From Bdellovibrionota bacterium (GTDB lineage: Bacteria > Bdellovibrionota > Bacteriovoracia > Bacteriovoracales > Bacteriovoracaceae): a stretch of DNA of 13,133 nucleotides. Position 1 is the stretch's first letter. The number at the start of each line of letters is the position of its first letter. The notes beneath the pieces were generated by a model, which was given only the letters and a program-made list of their open reading frames with translations, did not search any database and was not told where the DNA came from. The translations under genes and the position numbers were made by a program. Of this stretch, positions 6,821 to 13,027 are shown in pieces. The stretch is taken from positions 1 to 13,133 of the forward strand of contig JAURQB010000048.1 in assembly GCA_030836365.1 (NCBI GenBank), in the 5' to 3' direction.

Positions 6821-7627
6821 ATGTTATTTTTCGATTCAGCAAAAGCTGCAACTACAGATTTAGACCCAGTACAACAAATGTCTTTCTGGGACAGGATCCA
6901 ACCGCCTGTAGATATCTCTGCAAACGGCCACAAGATTATGGACCTATTTAATTATACGACGTTTATGGTCATTTTCTTTTTTATTTTGGTTTGTATTGGA
7001 ATCTTTGGATTTAGTTATTTTTACTCTCACAAGAGAAACAAAAAACCCTACTACACTTATGGAAATAAGAAATCCCATAAAAATGTTGGTCTTGCTTTTG
7101 GGATGGCCGTTTTCATCCTAATAGACTGCGCGATCACAATTCAATCGAACAATGACCTGGTTAATACATTCTTTAACTTTCCAAAAGGAGAAGAGGTTGT
7201 TCGTATTCAAGTAATGGCACAACAATGGCTTTGGAATATCCGTTACCCAGGTGCAGATAATGTGTTTAACACTGACGATGACGTCGTCACTATCAATGAT
7301 TTAAGACTTCCAATTGATAAAAAAGTCGTTGTTCAAATGACTTCTAAGGACGTGATTCACTCTTTCTATCTGCCAAATGTTCGCCAGAAAAGAGACGCGA
7401 TGCCAGGACGACTTTCTCGAATTTGGTTTGAGCTAAAAAAGACGGGAGAGTTTGATATTGCGTGTGCCGAAATGTGTGGAACTCATCACTATATTATGAA
7501 AGGGAAAATGATAGTATACACCCAAGATGAATATGATTCTTGGGTTAAACAAGCAAATCAGGTCGCACTTAGCGCCAATGATACTGAAGACCCGGACCTT
7601 TACTGGGGCTGGAAGTGGGAAGAGTAA
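6821..7627 (+). CDS. coxB: Cytochrome c oxidase subunit II (CuA subunit)
   Basis: Accepts electrons from cytochrome c at the binuclear CuA centre and passes them to subunit I; two membrane spans (about 45-67 and 88-108) and a periplasmic cupredoxin domain. Of 268 residues, the CuA ligands are all present: His180 in DVIHSFYLP, Cys215 and Cys219 with Glu217 in CAEMCGTHHYIM, His223 and Met226. The aromatic electron-entry patch is QQWLWNIRYP. After it comes GADNVFNTDDDVVT, an insertion-like segment that I associate with oxidases of Bdellovibrio/Leptospira/Acidobacteria-type lineages. The second span lacks the ExxWT-P motif common in proteobacterial subunit II and contains an Asp in FILIDCAITIQ. 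There is no C-terminal heme c domain, so this is not a caa3-type fusion. AGGAAG at 6810-6815 supports the ATG. Confidence 0.95.
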   Translation: MLFFDSAKAATTDLDPVQQMSFWDRIQPPVDISANGHKIMDLFNYTTFMVIFFFILVCIGIFGFSYFYSHKRNKKPYYTYGNKKSHKNVGLAFGMAVFILIDCAITIQSNNDLVNTFFNFPKGEEVVRIQVMAQQWLWNIRYPGADNVFNTDDDVVTINDLRLPIDKKVVVQMTSKDVIHSFYLPNVRQKRDAMPGRLSRIWFELKKTGEFDIACAEMCGTHHYIMKGKMIVYTQDEYDSWVKQANQVALSANDTEDPDLYWGWKWEE

Positions 7628-7659
7628 AAATTTAAGTGAAGTAATTTGGAGAGATAAAA

Positions 7660-9390
7660 ATGGCATTTTACGAGCAGCATATTCACGAAGCACCAAAAAC
7701 GTTTTTGAAAAAATACGTTTTTTCGTTTGATCACAAAGTAATTGGAAAACAGTTTTTATGGTACGGAATCTTCTTCTTAGGAATTGGTGGTATCATGGCA
7801 CTAATGATTCGCTGGGCACTTGCATTCCCAGGTGTCGCATTTCCAGTTTTTGGGAATTTCTTATTTCCTGAAACAGGTGGCGTGATCCCCCCTGATACTT
7901 ATTCCATGCTGTTTACTTTGCATGGAACAATAATGATTTTTTATGCCATTACACCAATTCTTATTGGATGTTTTGGTAACTTTTGTATTCCATTGATGAT
8001 TGGAGCAAGAGATATGGCATTCCCATCAGCAAATATGTTAAGTTTTTGGATTGCCGTTCTTTCCGGAGCGGTTTTGCTTGCTTCATTATTCACTCCTCTG
8101 GGTGGAGCAGCTGGTGGTTGGACAAGTTATCCAACACTCTCAACTCTGATCGGATCCCCTGGCGTTGGACAAACTCTTTGGACGCTGGCAATTTTTATCC
8201 TTGGTGTATCTTCAACAATGGGTGCAATTAATTATATCACCACAGTTATTACGCTTCGTGCTCCAGGTATGGGTTATTTCGATATGCCTCTAACTGTTTG
8301 GGGTTTGTGGCTGACAGCTATTTTGAATGCAATTTTCCTTCCTGTTTTGGGTGCTGGTTGTTTACTATTAATTTTTGACCGTGTTTTTGGTACTCACTTT
8401 TTCCTTGCCGGCGCAGCAGCGACCTCTGGAAATGGTGATCCAATTTTATTCCAACACGTATTCTGGATTTTCGGTCACCCTGAAGTTTATATTCTAATCC
8501 TACCTGCTTGGGGAATTGTATCTGACTTGCTCTCTTTCTTCTCAAGAAAGCCAGCATTTGGTGCGAAAGCAACAGCTCTATCGATGACATCGATCACAAT
8601 TTTATCGACACTTGTATACGGACACCACATGTTTACAACGTCGATGAGTCCACTTTTAACTCAGTCATTTATGACATTGACGATGACAATTTCTATTCCA
8701 TCAACAGTATTTTTCTTTAATTGGCTTGGAACCATCTGGAGAGGTTCAATTCGTTTTGACTCACCCATGTTATTTTCCCTAGGAGTTGTTTTCGTTTTTG
8801 GCCTTGGCGGTTTAACCGGCCTTTATTTAGGAACAGTAACAACCGACTTATATTTACACGATACATATTTTGTTGTTGGTCACTTTCATTACACGATGGC
8901 AGCATCAGTACTCCTTGGCGGGTTTGCAGGAATTTATTTTTGGATGCCAAAAATGTTTGGTGTCATGATGAACGAAGCGATTGCAAAAGTTCATTTTTGG
9001 ATTACCATGCTTGGACTAAATGGTGTTTTCATGGGCATGCTTTTTGTTGGCTACGGTGGAATGCATAGACGGTTGTACAATCCATTCTGGTATGATTTTC
9101 TACAAAAGTTAATTCCAATTAATACATTCATCACCTGGTCAGCAATCCTTATGGGGTTTGGACAGTTCTTTTTTCTATATAACTTTATCCATGCTCTTCT
9201 TAAGGGCAAGAAAGCTGAAGATAATCCATGGAATGTTGGAACTCTTGAATGGACGATTCCTTCACCGGCTCCAAATTACAATTTTAAAGATATTCCTGTT
9301 GTTAAGTGTGGACCTCATGAACTAGGTAACCCTGCACTTCCAGAGGGAAGAGATTTTCAATATCAAACTGAAGAATTAGTGAAGGCATAA
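7660..9390 (+). CDS. coxA: Cytochrome c oxidase subunit I (A-type heme-copper oxidase)
   Basis: Catalytic O2-reducing, proton-pumping subunit with ~12 membrane spans; 576 residues. Low-spin heme ligands are His88 (TLHGTIM) and His410; the high-spin heme ligand is His408 (GHFHYTM). CuB ligands are His273 in GHPEVY and His322/His323 in YGHHMF, with Tyr277 placed for the His-Tyr crosslink. D-channel residues align with Rhodobacter numbering at a constant offset: Asn107, Asp118, Asn125 and Glu275 (Rs N121, D132, N139, E286), making it A1-like. The propionate arginines are Arg470/Arg471. Oddity: the K-channel lysine (Rs K362) is Phe351 and the nearby Thr359 equivalent is Ser348, within IPSTVFFFNW, while Ser288 and Thr341 (Rs S299, T352) are kept. 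GGAGAG about 10 nt before the ATG acts as the ribosome binding site. Confidence 0.97.
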   Translation: MAFYEQHIHEAPKTFLKKYVFSFDHKVIGKQFLWYGIFFLGIGGIMALMIRWALAFPGVAFPVFGNFLFPETGGVIPPDTYSMLFTLHGTIMIFYAITPILIGCFGNFCIPLMIGARDMAFPSANMLSFWIAVLSGAVLLASLFTPLGGAAGGWTSYPTLSTLIGSPGVGQTLWTLAIFILGVSSTMGAINYITTVITLRAPGMGYFDMPLTVWGLWLTAILNAIFLPVLGAGCLLLIFDRVFGTHFFLAGAAATSGNGDPILFQHVFWIFGHPEVYILILPAWGIVSDLLSFFSRKPAFGAKATALSMTSITILSTLVYGHHMFTTSMSPLLTQSFMTLTMTISIPSTVFFFNWLGTIWRGSIRFDSPMLFSLGVVFVFGLGGLTGLYLGTVTTDLYLHDTYFVVGHFHYTMAASVLLGGFAGIYFWMPKMFGVMMNEAIAKVHFWITMLGLNGVFMGMLFVGYGGMHRRLYNPFWYDFLQKLIPINTFITWSAILMGFGQFFFLYNFIHALLKGKKAEDNPWNVGTLEWTIPSPAPNYNFKDIPVVKCGPHELGNPALPEGRDFQYQTEELVKA

Positions 9391-9395
9391 TTAAA

Positions 9396-9974
9396 ATGGA
9401 AAACCAGAAAGCGAAAAATATTCAAACAATACAGTCATCAATTACGATGACTGTATTGCTTGTCTCATTTTCAATGCTCTTTGGAACTTTATTTATGGGT
9501 TATATGGTTTATCGCGTACGAGCAACAGCTTGGCCTCCGATGGGAATGAATGATTTAAGTTTATTTTATCCATCAGTTAGCACGGTAGTGATTGCGCTAA
9601 GTAGTATTGCATTTTATTTTTTTGAACAACAAATCAACCTAAAAAAATTCTCGCCTGCAAGACTTTACCTGCTAAGCTCCCTATTTCTTGGTCTTGGCTT
9701 TTGCTTGTCCCAGGTTATGGTCTGGAAGGATTTGGCTTTAAGAGGAATTACCCAAGGTTCAGGAATTTTCGGTTCAATGATATATGGATTTACTTGGATT
9801 CATATTGCGCACGTCGCGGTTGGGGTAACTCTTCTTGTTTGGTTAGTGATTAAGTTTAAAAATGTATCGGTTTTAAATCATCAGGACTCTTTGAAAGCAA
9901 AAAACGTTGGAATGTTTTGGCACTTTCTAGGTCTAGTTTGGTTGTTAATGTATTTAATTTTATTTGTATTTTAA
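9396..9974 (+). CDS. coxC: Cytochrome c oxidase subunit III, short form
   Basis: Membrane subunit that stabilises subunit I and its proton uptake; 192 residues with five predicted spans (about 15-38, 55-75, 88-110, 125-148, 170-192). This is the five-helix bacterial form without the first two helices of the ~270-residue mitochondrial type. YRVRATAWPPMG after the first span, HIAHVAVGV in the fourth and WHFLGLVWLLMY in the last are family features. ATG at 9396 comes 5 nt after the coxA stop, with GAAGG at 9381-9385 inside the coxA end. Codons 11-21 contain a perfect 13-bp inverted repeat (listed separately) that could slow ribosomes or mark an mRNA processing site. Confidence 0.92.
   Translation: MENQKAKNIQTIQSSITMTVLLVSFSMLFGTLFMGYMVYRVRATAWPPMGMNDLSLFYPSVSTVVIALSSIAFYFFEQQINLKKFSPARLYLLSSLFLGLGFCLSQVMVWKDLALRGITQGSGIFGSMIYGFTWIHIAHVAVGVTLLVWLVIKFKNVSVLNHQDSLKAKNVGMFWHFLGLVWLLMYLILFVF
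9427..9458 (+). repeat. Perfect 13-bp inverted repeat (hairpin) inside the start of coxC
   Basis: CAATACAGTCATC at 9427-9439 is the exact reverse complement of 9446-9458, with a 6-nt loop AATTAC. In mRNA this is a strong stem-loop starting 31 nt into coxC. It is by far the longest perfect hairpin I found in the window. No U-run follows, so it is not an intrinsic terminator. The encoded residues (IQTIQSSITMTVLL) are in a poorly conserved N-terminal stretch, leaving room for selection on RNA structure. Confidence 0.85.
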
Positions 9975-9989
9975 TTTATTGAGGTAATT

Positions 9990-10916
9990 ATGTTTAAAAT
10001 TTTTCCTATCTTGATTTTAGCTTTAACGGCAGTAGGTTGCCGTGATAATCATTTTAAGACAGGCAAATATTTTGCTGGTGGAGTCTATGCATCAGCTGAA
10101 CAACTTAATATTGGAAAAAGTGTTTACACTGAGTACTGTATGGCCTGCCACGGTGTCGATGGTAAGGGTAATGGTGTATCTTCTAAAGGTCTTGTTCCTC
10201 CTCCGCGAAACTTTACTCTTGGGCTTTATAAGTTTGGAAAAGTCGTTGCAGGAGAATTGCCTCATGACGGTGACATGATTCATATTATTCAACACGGTCT
10301 AAATGGTTCTGCAATGTTCCCTTGGGACATCTCTGATGATCAAGCAAATGCAGTATGGCAGTACATTAAAACATTCGCCCCTGATGTTTGGGAAGGGAAG
10401 GATAAAGAATTAGGAGAAGCTTTAGTTGCAAAAAATGATCCATTTGGATTGCCACGTAAAAGCTTTGCTATTCAAAAAGGTAAAGAAGTCTATCATGGTG
10501 TTGCTCAATGTCAGTCATGTCATAGAGCTTATGTAAGCAAACAAGAGTTGAGTGACATCAACTTTAAATACAACGAAGAAAGGCTTGCTGCTGATGACTT
10601 TGATGAGGATATGTACGATCTGAAACTTCAAGATTCGGATCACAACTATAGGTCTTTGCCACCAGATTTTACCTGGCACTGGGTAAGGTCAGCTCAATCA
10701 GTAGAAGATATTTATGTAAGGCTTCTTTCTGGTGTAAATGGATCTGGAATGCCTTCATGGAAAGATACAATTACTGATGAAGAAATTTGGGCCGTTAGTT
10801 ACTATGTAAAGTCTCTAATGGATTTGAAAGACTCGAGGGAAAGAGAGACTTTTATAAATAGTATTGAACAAAGTAATAACGTGTTTGAAGGGAGTAGTAG
10901 AGCAAGTGGAAAATAG
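9990..10916 (+). CDS. Diheme cytochrome c lipoprotein, likely oxidase electron donor
   Basis: Exported protein of 308 residues. The signal peptide MFKIFPILILALTAVGC ends at Cys17 with a lipobox-like AVGC, suggesting a lipid anchor. Two class I cytochrome c domains follow: heme 1 at Cys50-Met-Ala-Cys53-His54 with probable axial Met109 (NGSAMFPW), and heme 2 at Cys174-Gln-Ser-Cys177-His178 with probable axial Met254 (NGSGMPSW). Domain 2 has an acidic insertion of about 50 residues between its heme motif and SLPPDFTWHW. Its place between subunit III and the Sco protein, and the lack of a heme domain on subunit II, make it the likely donor to CuA. GAGG at 9981-9984 with a 5-nt spacer sets the start. 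Its last 11 bases overlap the next gene if that starts at 10906. I do not know an established gene name. Confidence 0.9.
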   Translation: MFKIFPILILALTAVGCRDNHFKTGKYFAGGVYASAEQLNIGKSVYTEYCMACHGVDGKGNGVSSKGLVPPPRNFTLGLYKFGKVVAGELPHDGDMIHIIQHGLNGSAMFPWDISDDQANAVWQYIKTFAPDVWEGKDKELGEALVAKNDPFGLPRKSFAIQKGKEVYHGVAQCQSCHRAYVSKQELSDINFKYNEERLAADDFDEDMYDLKLQDSDHNYRSLPPDFTWHWVRSAQSVEDIYVRLLSGVNGSGMPSWKDTITDEEIWAVSYYVKSLMDLKDSRERETFINSIEQSNNVFEGSSRASGK

Positions 10917-11568
10917 TATACCAAAAAACACAAACTTTATTCACTCTTTAGTTTCCAAAAAATCTTTTTGGTTGATTTTCTGTACCATTGCATTTGTTTT
11001 TCCTCTTTACAGGGCAATAAATAGAAATCTTCCAGAACCTCTTCCAAAATATTATAAGGCGCCTGCTTTCTCGATGACGACAGAAGATGGGCTTAATTTA
11101 AAAGAATCGGACATGAGAGGAAAAGTCTATCTCGCCAGTTTTTTCTTTTCTAATTGTCCCACTACATGTCCAAAGAATTTAAAACAAATCCAAAAAATTC
11201 AAAAAAGAGTTAAGGGATTAGGTGATAGAGTTGCACTGCTGTCTTTTTCTGTAGACCCTGAAAATGATACGCCTAAGGAACTATTCAAAGTTGCTAGAAA
11301 GTGGAAAGCCAATCCTTATGTTTGGAAATTCCTAACAGGAGATTTAGAGCACATAAAATCAGTACTTGTTAATGGTTATAAAGTACCTATTGGTGATAAA
11401 AAATTCTCAAAAAGTATCTATGATATTGCGCACTCTGAGAAGTTGGTCTTAGTTGATCAAAATGGATACATTCGTGGTTATTATAAAATGGAAAAAAATG
11501 ATATAAATAGATTAATGATTGATCTTGGACTTCTAGCAAATAATGCATTTACGTCTAAGGACTCTTAA
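10906..11568 (+). CDS. Sco1/SenC-type copper chaperone for CuA assembly
   Basis: Membrane-anchored thioredoxin-fold protein that delivers copper to, or reduces the cysteines of, the CuA site of subunit II. One N-terminal span is SFWLIFCTIAFVFPLY (about 20-35), followed by the periplasmic domain. The copper-binding CxxxC is Cys84-P-T-T-Cys88, and the third ligand is His176 in IAHSEKLVLVD; the ~90-residue spacing is typical. SFSVDPENDTPKEL is the second Sco signature. I chose GTG at 10906 (220 residues, 11-nt overlap with the cytochrome gene), preceded by AAGGGAG at 10888-10894 with a longish 11-nt spacer. A TTG at 10864 or 10885 is possible but would lengthen the overlap. Function is secure, start uncertain. 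Confidence 0.92.
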   Translation: MENSIPKNTNFIHSLVSKKSFWLIFCTIAFVFPLYRAINRNLPEPLPKYYKAPAFSMTTEDGLNLKESDMRGKVYLASFFFSNCPTTCPKNLKQIQKIQKRVKGLGDRVALLSFSVDPENDTPKELFKVARKWKANPYVWKFLTGDLEHIKSVLVNGYKVPIGDKKFSKSIYDIAHSEKLVLVDQNGYIRGYYKMEKNDINRLMIDLGLLANNAFTSKDS

Positions 11569-11585
11569 ATTTTTGGAGCTTGAAA

Positions 11586-11867
11586 ATGTCAGAAGGAACT
11601 CATAAAAGTCACACAAAAGAATATATGCTGGTTTTTTTAGCCTTAGCTGTTTTTACGGCTATTGAACTAGTTATTCCAGAGCTTAATATCTCATATGCCT
11701 CAAAGGCTTTTGGTTTGACTTTGTTCGCTTTTGCTAAAGCATTTTGCGTTGGTTATTTTTATATGCATTTGAACGAAGAAAAGCGCTGGCTAAAATTTAT
11801 TGCAGTTATACCTGTCTCTGCATTTTTATATTTTATTGTTTTAGTTTTAGAAAGCACTTACAGATAA
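11586..11867 (+). CDS. coxD: Cytochrome c oxidase subunit IV (prokaryotic, CoxD/CyoD-like)
   Basis: Small accessory membrane subunit of aa3-type oxidases, 93 residues with three spans (about 12-30, 39-62, 68-91). The second span ends in FAKAFCVGYFYMHLNEEKRW, which matches the K-x(6)-FMHL pattern of bacterial subunit IV. I chose ATG at 11586 because GGAG at 11575-11578 is 7 nt upstream; a TTG at 11580 would sit only 1 nt after it. It is followed after 12 nt by another small membrane protein gene. Confidence 0.88.
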   Translation: MSEGTHKSHTKEYMLVFLALAVFTAIELVIPELNISYASKAFGLTLFAFAKAFCVGYFYMHLNEEKRWLKFIAVIPVSAFLYFIVLVLESTYR

Positions 11868-11879
11868 GAGAGAAATATA

Positions 11880-12047
11880 ATGGAAAGTACTCAAAAAGAA
11901 TCAAGCATTGTTTATAATTATGTAGAAAAAATTAAAAGTGAATACACGATGGCCCCAACGGTTCTTGTGACTGTCATACTGATTATCTCATTAGTTGTAT
12001 TGAAAAAATTTATTTATATTTCAGATGATAAGAGAGATGATCAGTAA
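11880..12047 (+). CDS. Small single-span membrane protein, 55 residues, end of oxidase operon
   Basis: I found this by reading past coxD: ATG at 11880 begins 55 codons ending in TAA at 12045-12047. The N-terminal ~24 residues are polar and charged (MESTQKESSIVYNYVEKIKS). One clear membrane span, VLVTVILIISLVVL (about 28-41), is followed by KKFIYIS and an acidic/basic tail DDKRDDQ. Twelve nt separate it from coxD, with AAGAGAG at 11866-11872 as a plausible ribosome binding site. Same strand, tight spacing and composition point to a real gene, perhaps a small oxidase subunit or assembly factor in the manner of CcoQ-like peptides. I recognise no family. It ends 1 nt from the convergent cyclophilin gene. 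Confidence 0.72.
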   Translation: MESTQKESSIVYNYVEKIKSEYTMAPTVLVTVILIISLVVLKKFIYISDDKRDDQ

Positions 12048-12048
12048 T

Positions 12049-12570
12049 TTATTTAAGCAATTTGAAGGACAGTATTTTATCACCTTTTTTTATTTTATCT
12101 AATACCTCAAGCCCTCTAATCACCTTCGCGAAAACAGTATAATTTTTATCTAAATGTGGAAGAGTGCTAAGGGCAATATAGAACTGACTATCAGCACTGT
12201 TTTCTTCATGCCCAAGCCTTGCCATCGCAACACTGCCTTTCACATGTAACTCATCATTAAATTCGGCGTTAAGTTTTTTTCCACTGCCACCAACACCTGT
12301 TCCTGTAGGGTCACCAGCTTGAATAACAAAGTTTGGAATTACTCGGTGGAATTGAATTCCCGTATAAAAGTCACTTTGAATAAGCTGCTTGATTCTCTTT
12401 ACCGTTATTGGGGCTTTGTCAGGTAAAAATTTCATATGTATTTCACCTCTTAAAGTAGAAAGTACGGCAATCTCTAAGTTAGAATTAGTGGAATCTGCTT
12501 TAGGGGAAACATCTTTTACTTTCTGGCAGCTAAAACATGATAAAATTAAAAGAAATAACAAAGTCCTCAT
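12049..12570 (-). CDS. Cyclophilin-type peptidyl-prolyl isomerase, probable lipoprotein
   Basis: Catalyses proline cis-trans isomerisation of proteins outside the cytoplasm. The 173-residue product has a lipoprotein-like signal MRTLLFLLILSC (Cys12; Cys15 also possible), then a ~35-residue linker and a compact bacterial cyclophilin domain. FHRVIPNFVIQAGDPTGTG holds catalytic Arg76 and Gln84; GSVAMAR, SADSQFYIAL (Gln129/Phe130) and NYTVFAKVIRGLEVLDKI follow. The position of the cyclosporin-contact Trp of human CypA is His139, as often happens in bacteria. I chose ATG at 12570 because GAGG lies 5 nt before it; the upstream in-frame GTG (12576) is part of that Shine-Dalgarno. The Shine-Dalgarno lies in a small dyad, TCACC-TCG-GGTGA (12573-12585), that could partly mask it. 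No link to the oxidase or rRNA genes beyond position. Confidence 0.93.
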   Translation of the reverse strand: MRTLLFLLILSCFSCQKVKDVSPKADSTNSNLEIAVLSTLRGEIHMKFLPDKAPITVKRIKQLIQSDFYTGIQFHRVIPNFVIQAGDPTGTGVGGSGKKLNAEFNDELHVKGSVAMARLGHEENSADSQFYIALSTLPHLDKNYTVFAKVIRGLEVLDKIKKGDKILSFKLLK

Positions 12571-12608
12571 ACTCACCTCGGGTGACGTTAAAGATAAATT
12601 CTATACCG

Positions 12609-12668
12609 AAAAAAAAAATAAAAAAAAGATTTTTATATGTTGACAGAAACAGTCGGCTCCCTTAAATT
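12609..12668 (+). promoter_or_regulatory. rRNA operon promoter with A-tract UP-like element
   Basis: A consensus -35 TTGACA (12640-12645), exactly 17 nt, and TAAATT (12663-12668, 4 of 6 to TATAAT) place the start near 12675, about 45 nt before the tRNA. Immediately upstream, 12609-12639 is nearly pure A/T with long A-runs and then TTTTTATAT, the layout of an UP element that binds the RNA polymerase alpha C-terminal domain at strong rRNA promoters. GC follows the -10 directly, as in a discriminator. The same A/T tract also lies upstream of the divergent cyclophilin gene, which may use TATAGAAT on the minus strand as its -10. Confidence 0.75.
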
Positions 12669-12718
12669 GCATCTCACCTTGAAACAACGAAGTGTTGAAA
12701 AACACTACAAAGTTAACT

Positions 12719-12794
12719 GGGGGTGTAGCTCAGTTGGGAGAGCACTTGCCTTGCACGCAAGGGGTCGCAGGTTCGATTCCTGTCATCTCCACCA
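12719..12794 (+). tRNA. tRNA-Ala (anticodon TGC)
   Basis: All four arms can be drawn over 76 nt including encoded CCA. The acceptor GGGGGTG pairs with CATCTCC and contains the G3:U70 wobble that is the alanine identity element. The D arm is GCTC/GAGC, and the anticodon stem CTTGC/GCAAG encloses CTTGCAC with anticodon TGC at 12752-12754. The T stem GCAGG/CCTGT encloses TTCGATT. It is the first gene of the rRNA transcript, about 230 nt before 16S, where most bacteria put tRNA-Ala in the 16S-23S spacer. Confidence 0.97.
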
Positions 12795-13027
12795 AGGGCA
12801 TCTTTGACAATTTAGAAGTAGTAAAAAAATTCATCGGAGCAATCTGATGGACCAAGATGAGAAGGAAAAAGTCAGCATACTCTGTTATGTTTGGCGTAAC
12901 TGAGGTTTCCCCTGTTGTTGTTACAAACGTTGAAGTACTACGGGAAATTACCAAACGCTAACTTTATTAAGTTAGATTCTCAGAAAATCAAATCCGATTT
13001 TATAAAATTTAAACGATTATACGTTTT
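12795..13027 (+). other. Transcribed rRNA leader between tRNA-Ala and 16S rRNA
   Basis: A 233-nt stretch without a credible gene. Besides boxA it holds a hairpin with GCAA (GNRA) tetraloop, CATCGGA (12832-12838) with TCTGATG (12843-12849), 7 pairs including one G-U; a perfect 7-bp hairpin CTAACTT-TATT-AAGTTAG (12958-12975); and a weak AT-rich hairpin AAAATC/GATTTT (12984-13001). These probably serve antitermination, processing or assembly of pre-16S RNA. No second promoter was convincing. Confidence 0.6.
12798..12814 (+). promoter_or_regulatory. boxA-like rRNA antitermination site
   Basis: GCATCTTTGACAATTTA closely matches the E. coli rrn leader boxA (TGCTCTTTAACAATTTA). In that system boxA RNA binds NusB-NusE to stop premature termination of the untranslated rRNA transcript. 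It lies 4 nt after the tRNA CCA end. The embedded TTGACA is part of boxA rather than a -35, since no -10 lies at the right distance. Confidence 0.65.

Noticed and set aside
10042..10295. Overlapping plus- and minus-strand frames within the cytochrome c gene
   Set aside because: Both overlap the intact CxxCH-containing frame and have no own start signals or motifs.
12804..12832. Second rRNA promoter using TTGACA after the tRNA
   Set aside because: The hexamer is part of the boxA match, and the bases 17 nt downstream (AAATTC) do not resemble a -10.
12730..12954. Minus-strand open frame of 74 codons whose C-terminus reads VEMTGIEPATPCVQG
   Set aside because: It is the antisense of tRNA-Ala and the rRNA leader; this peptide string is a familiar artefact of translating tRNA-Ala backwards.
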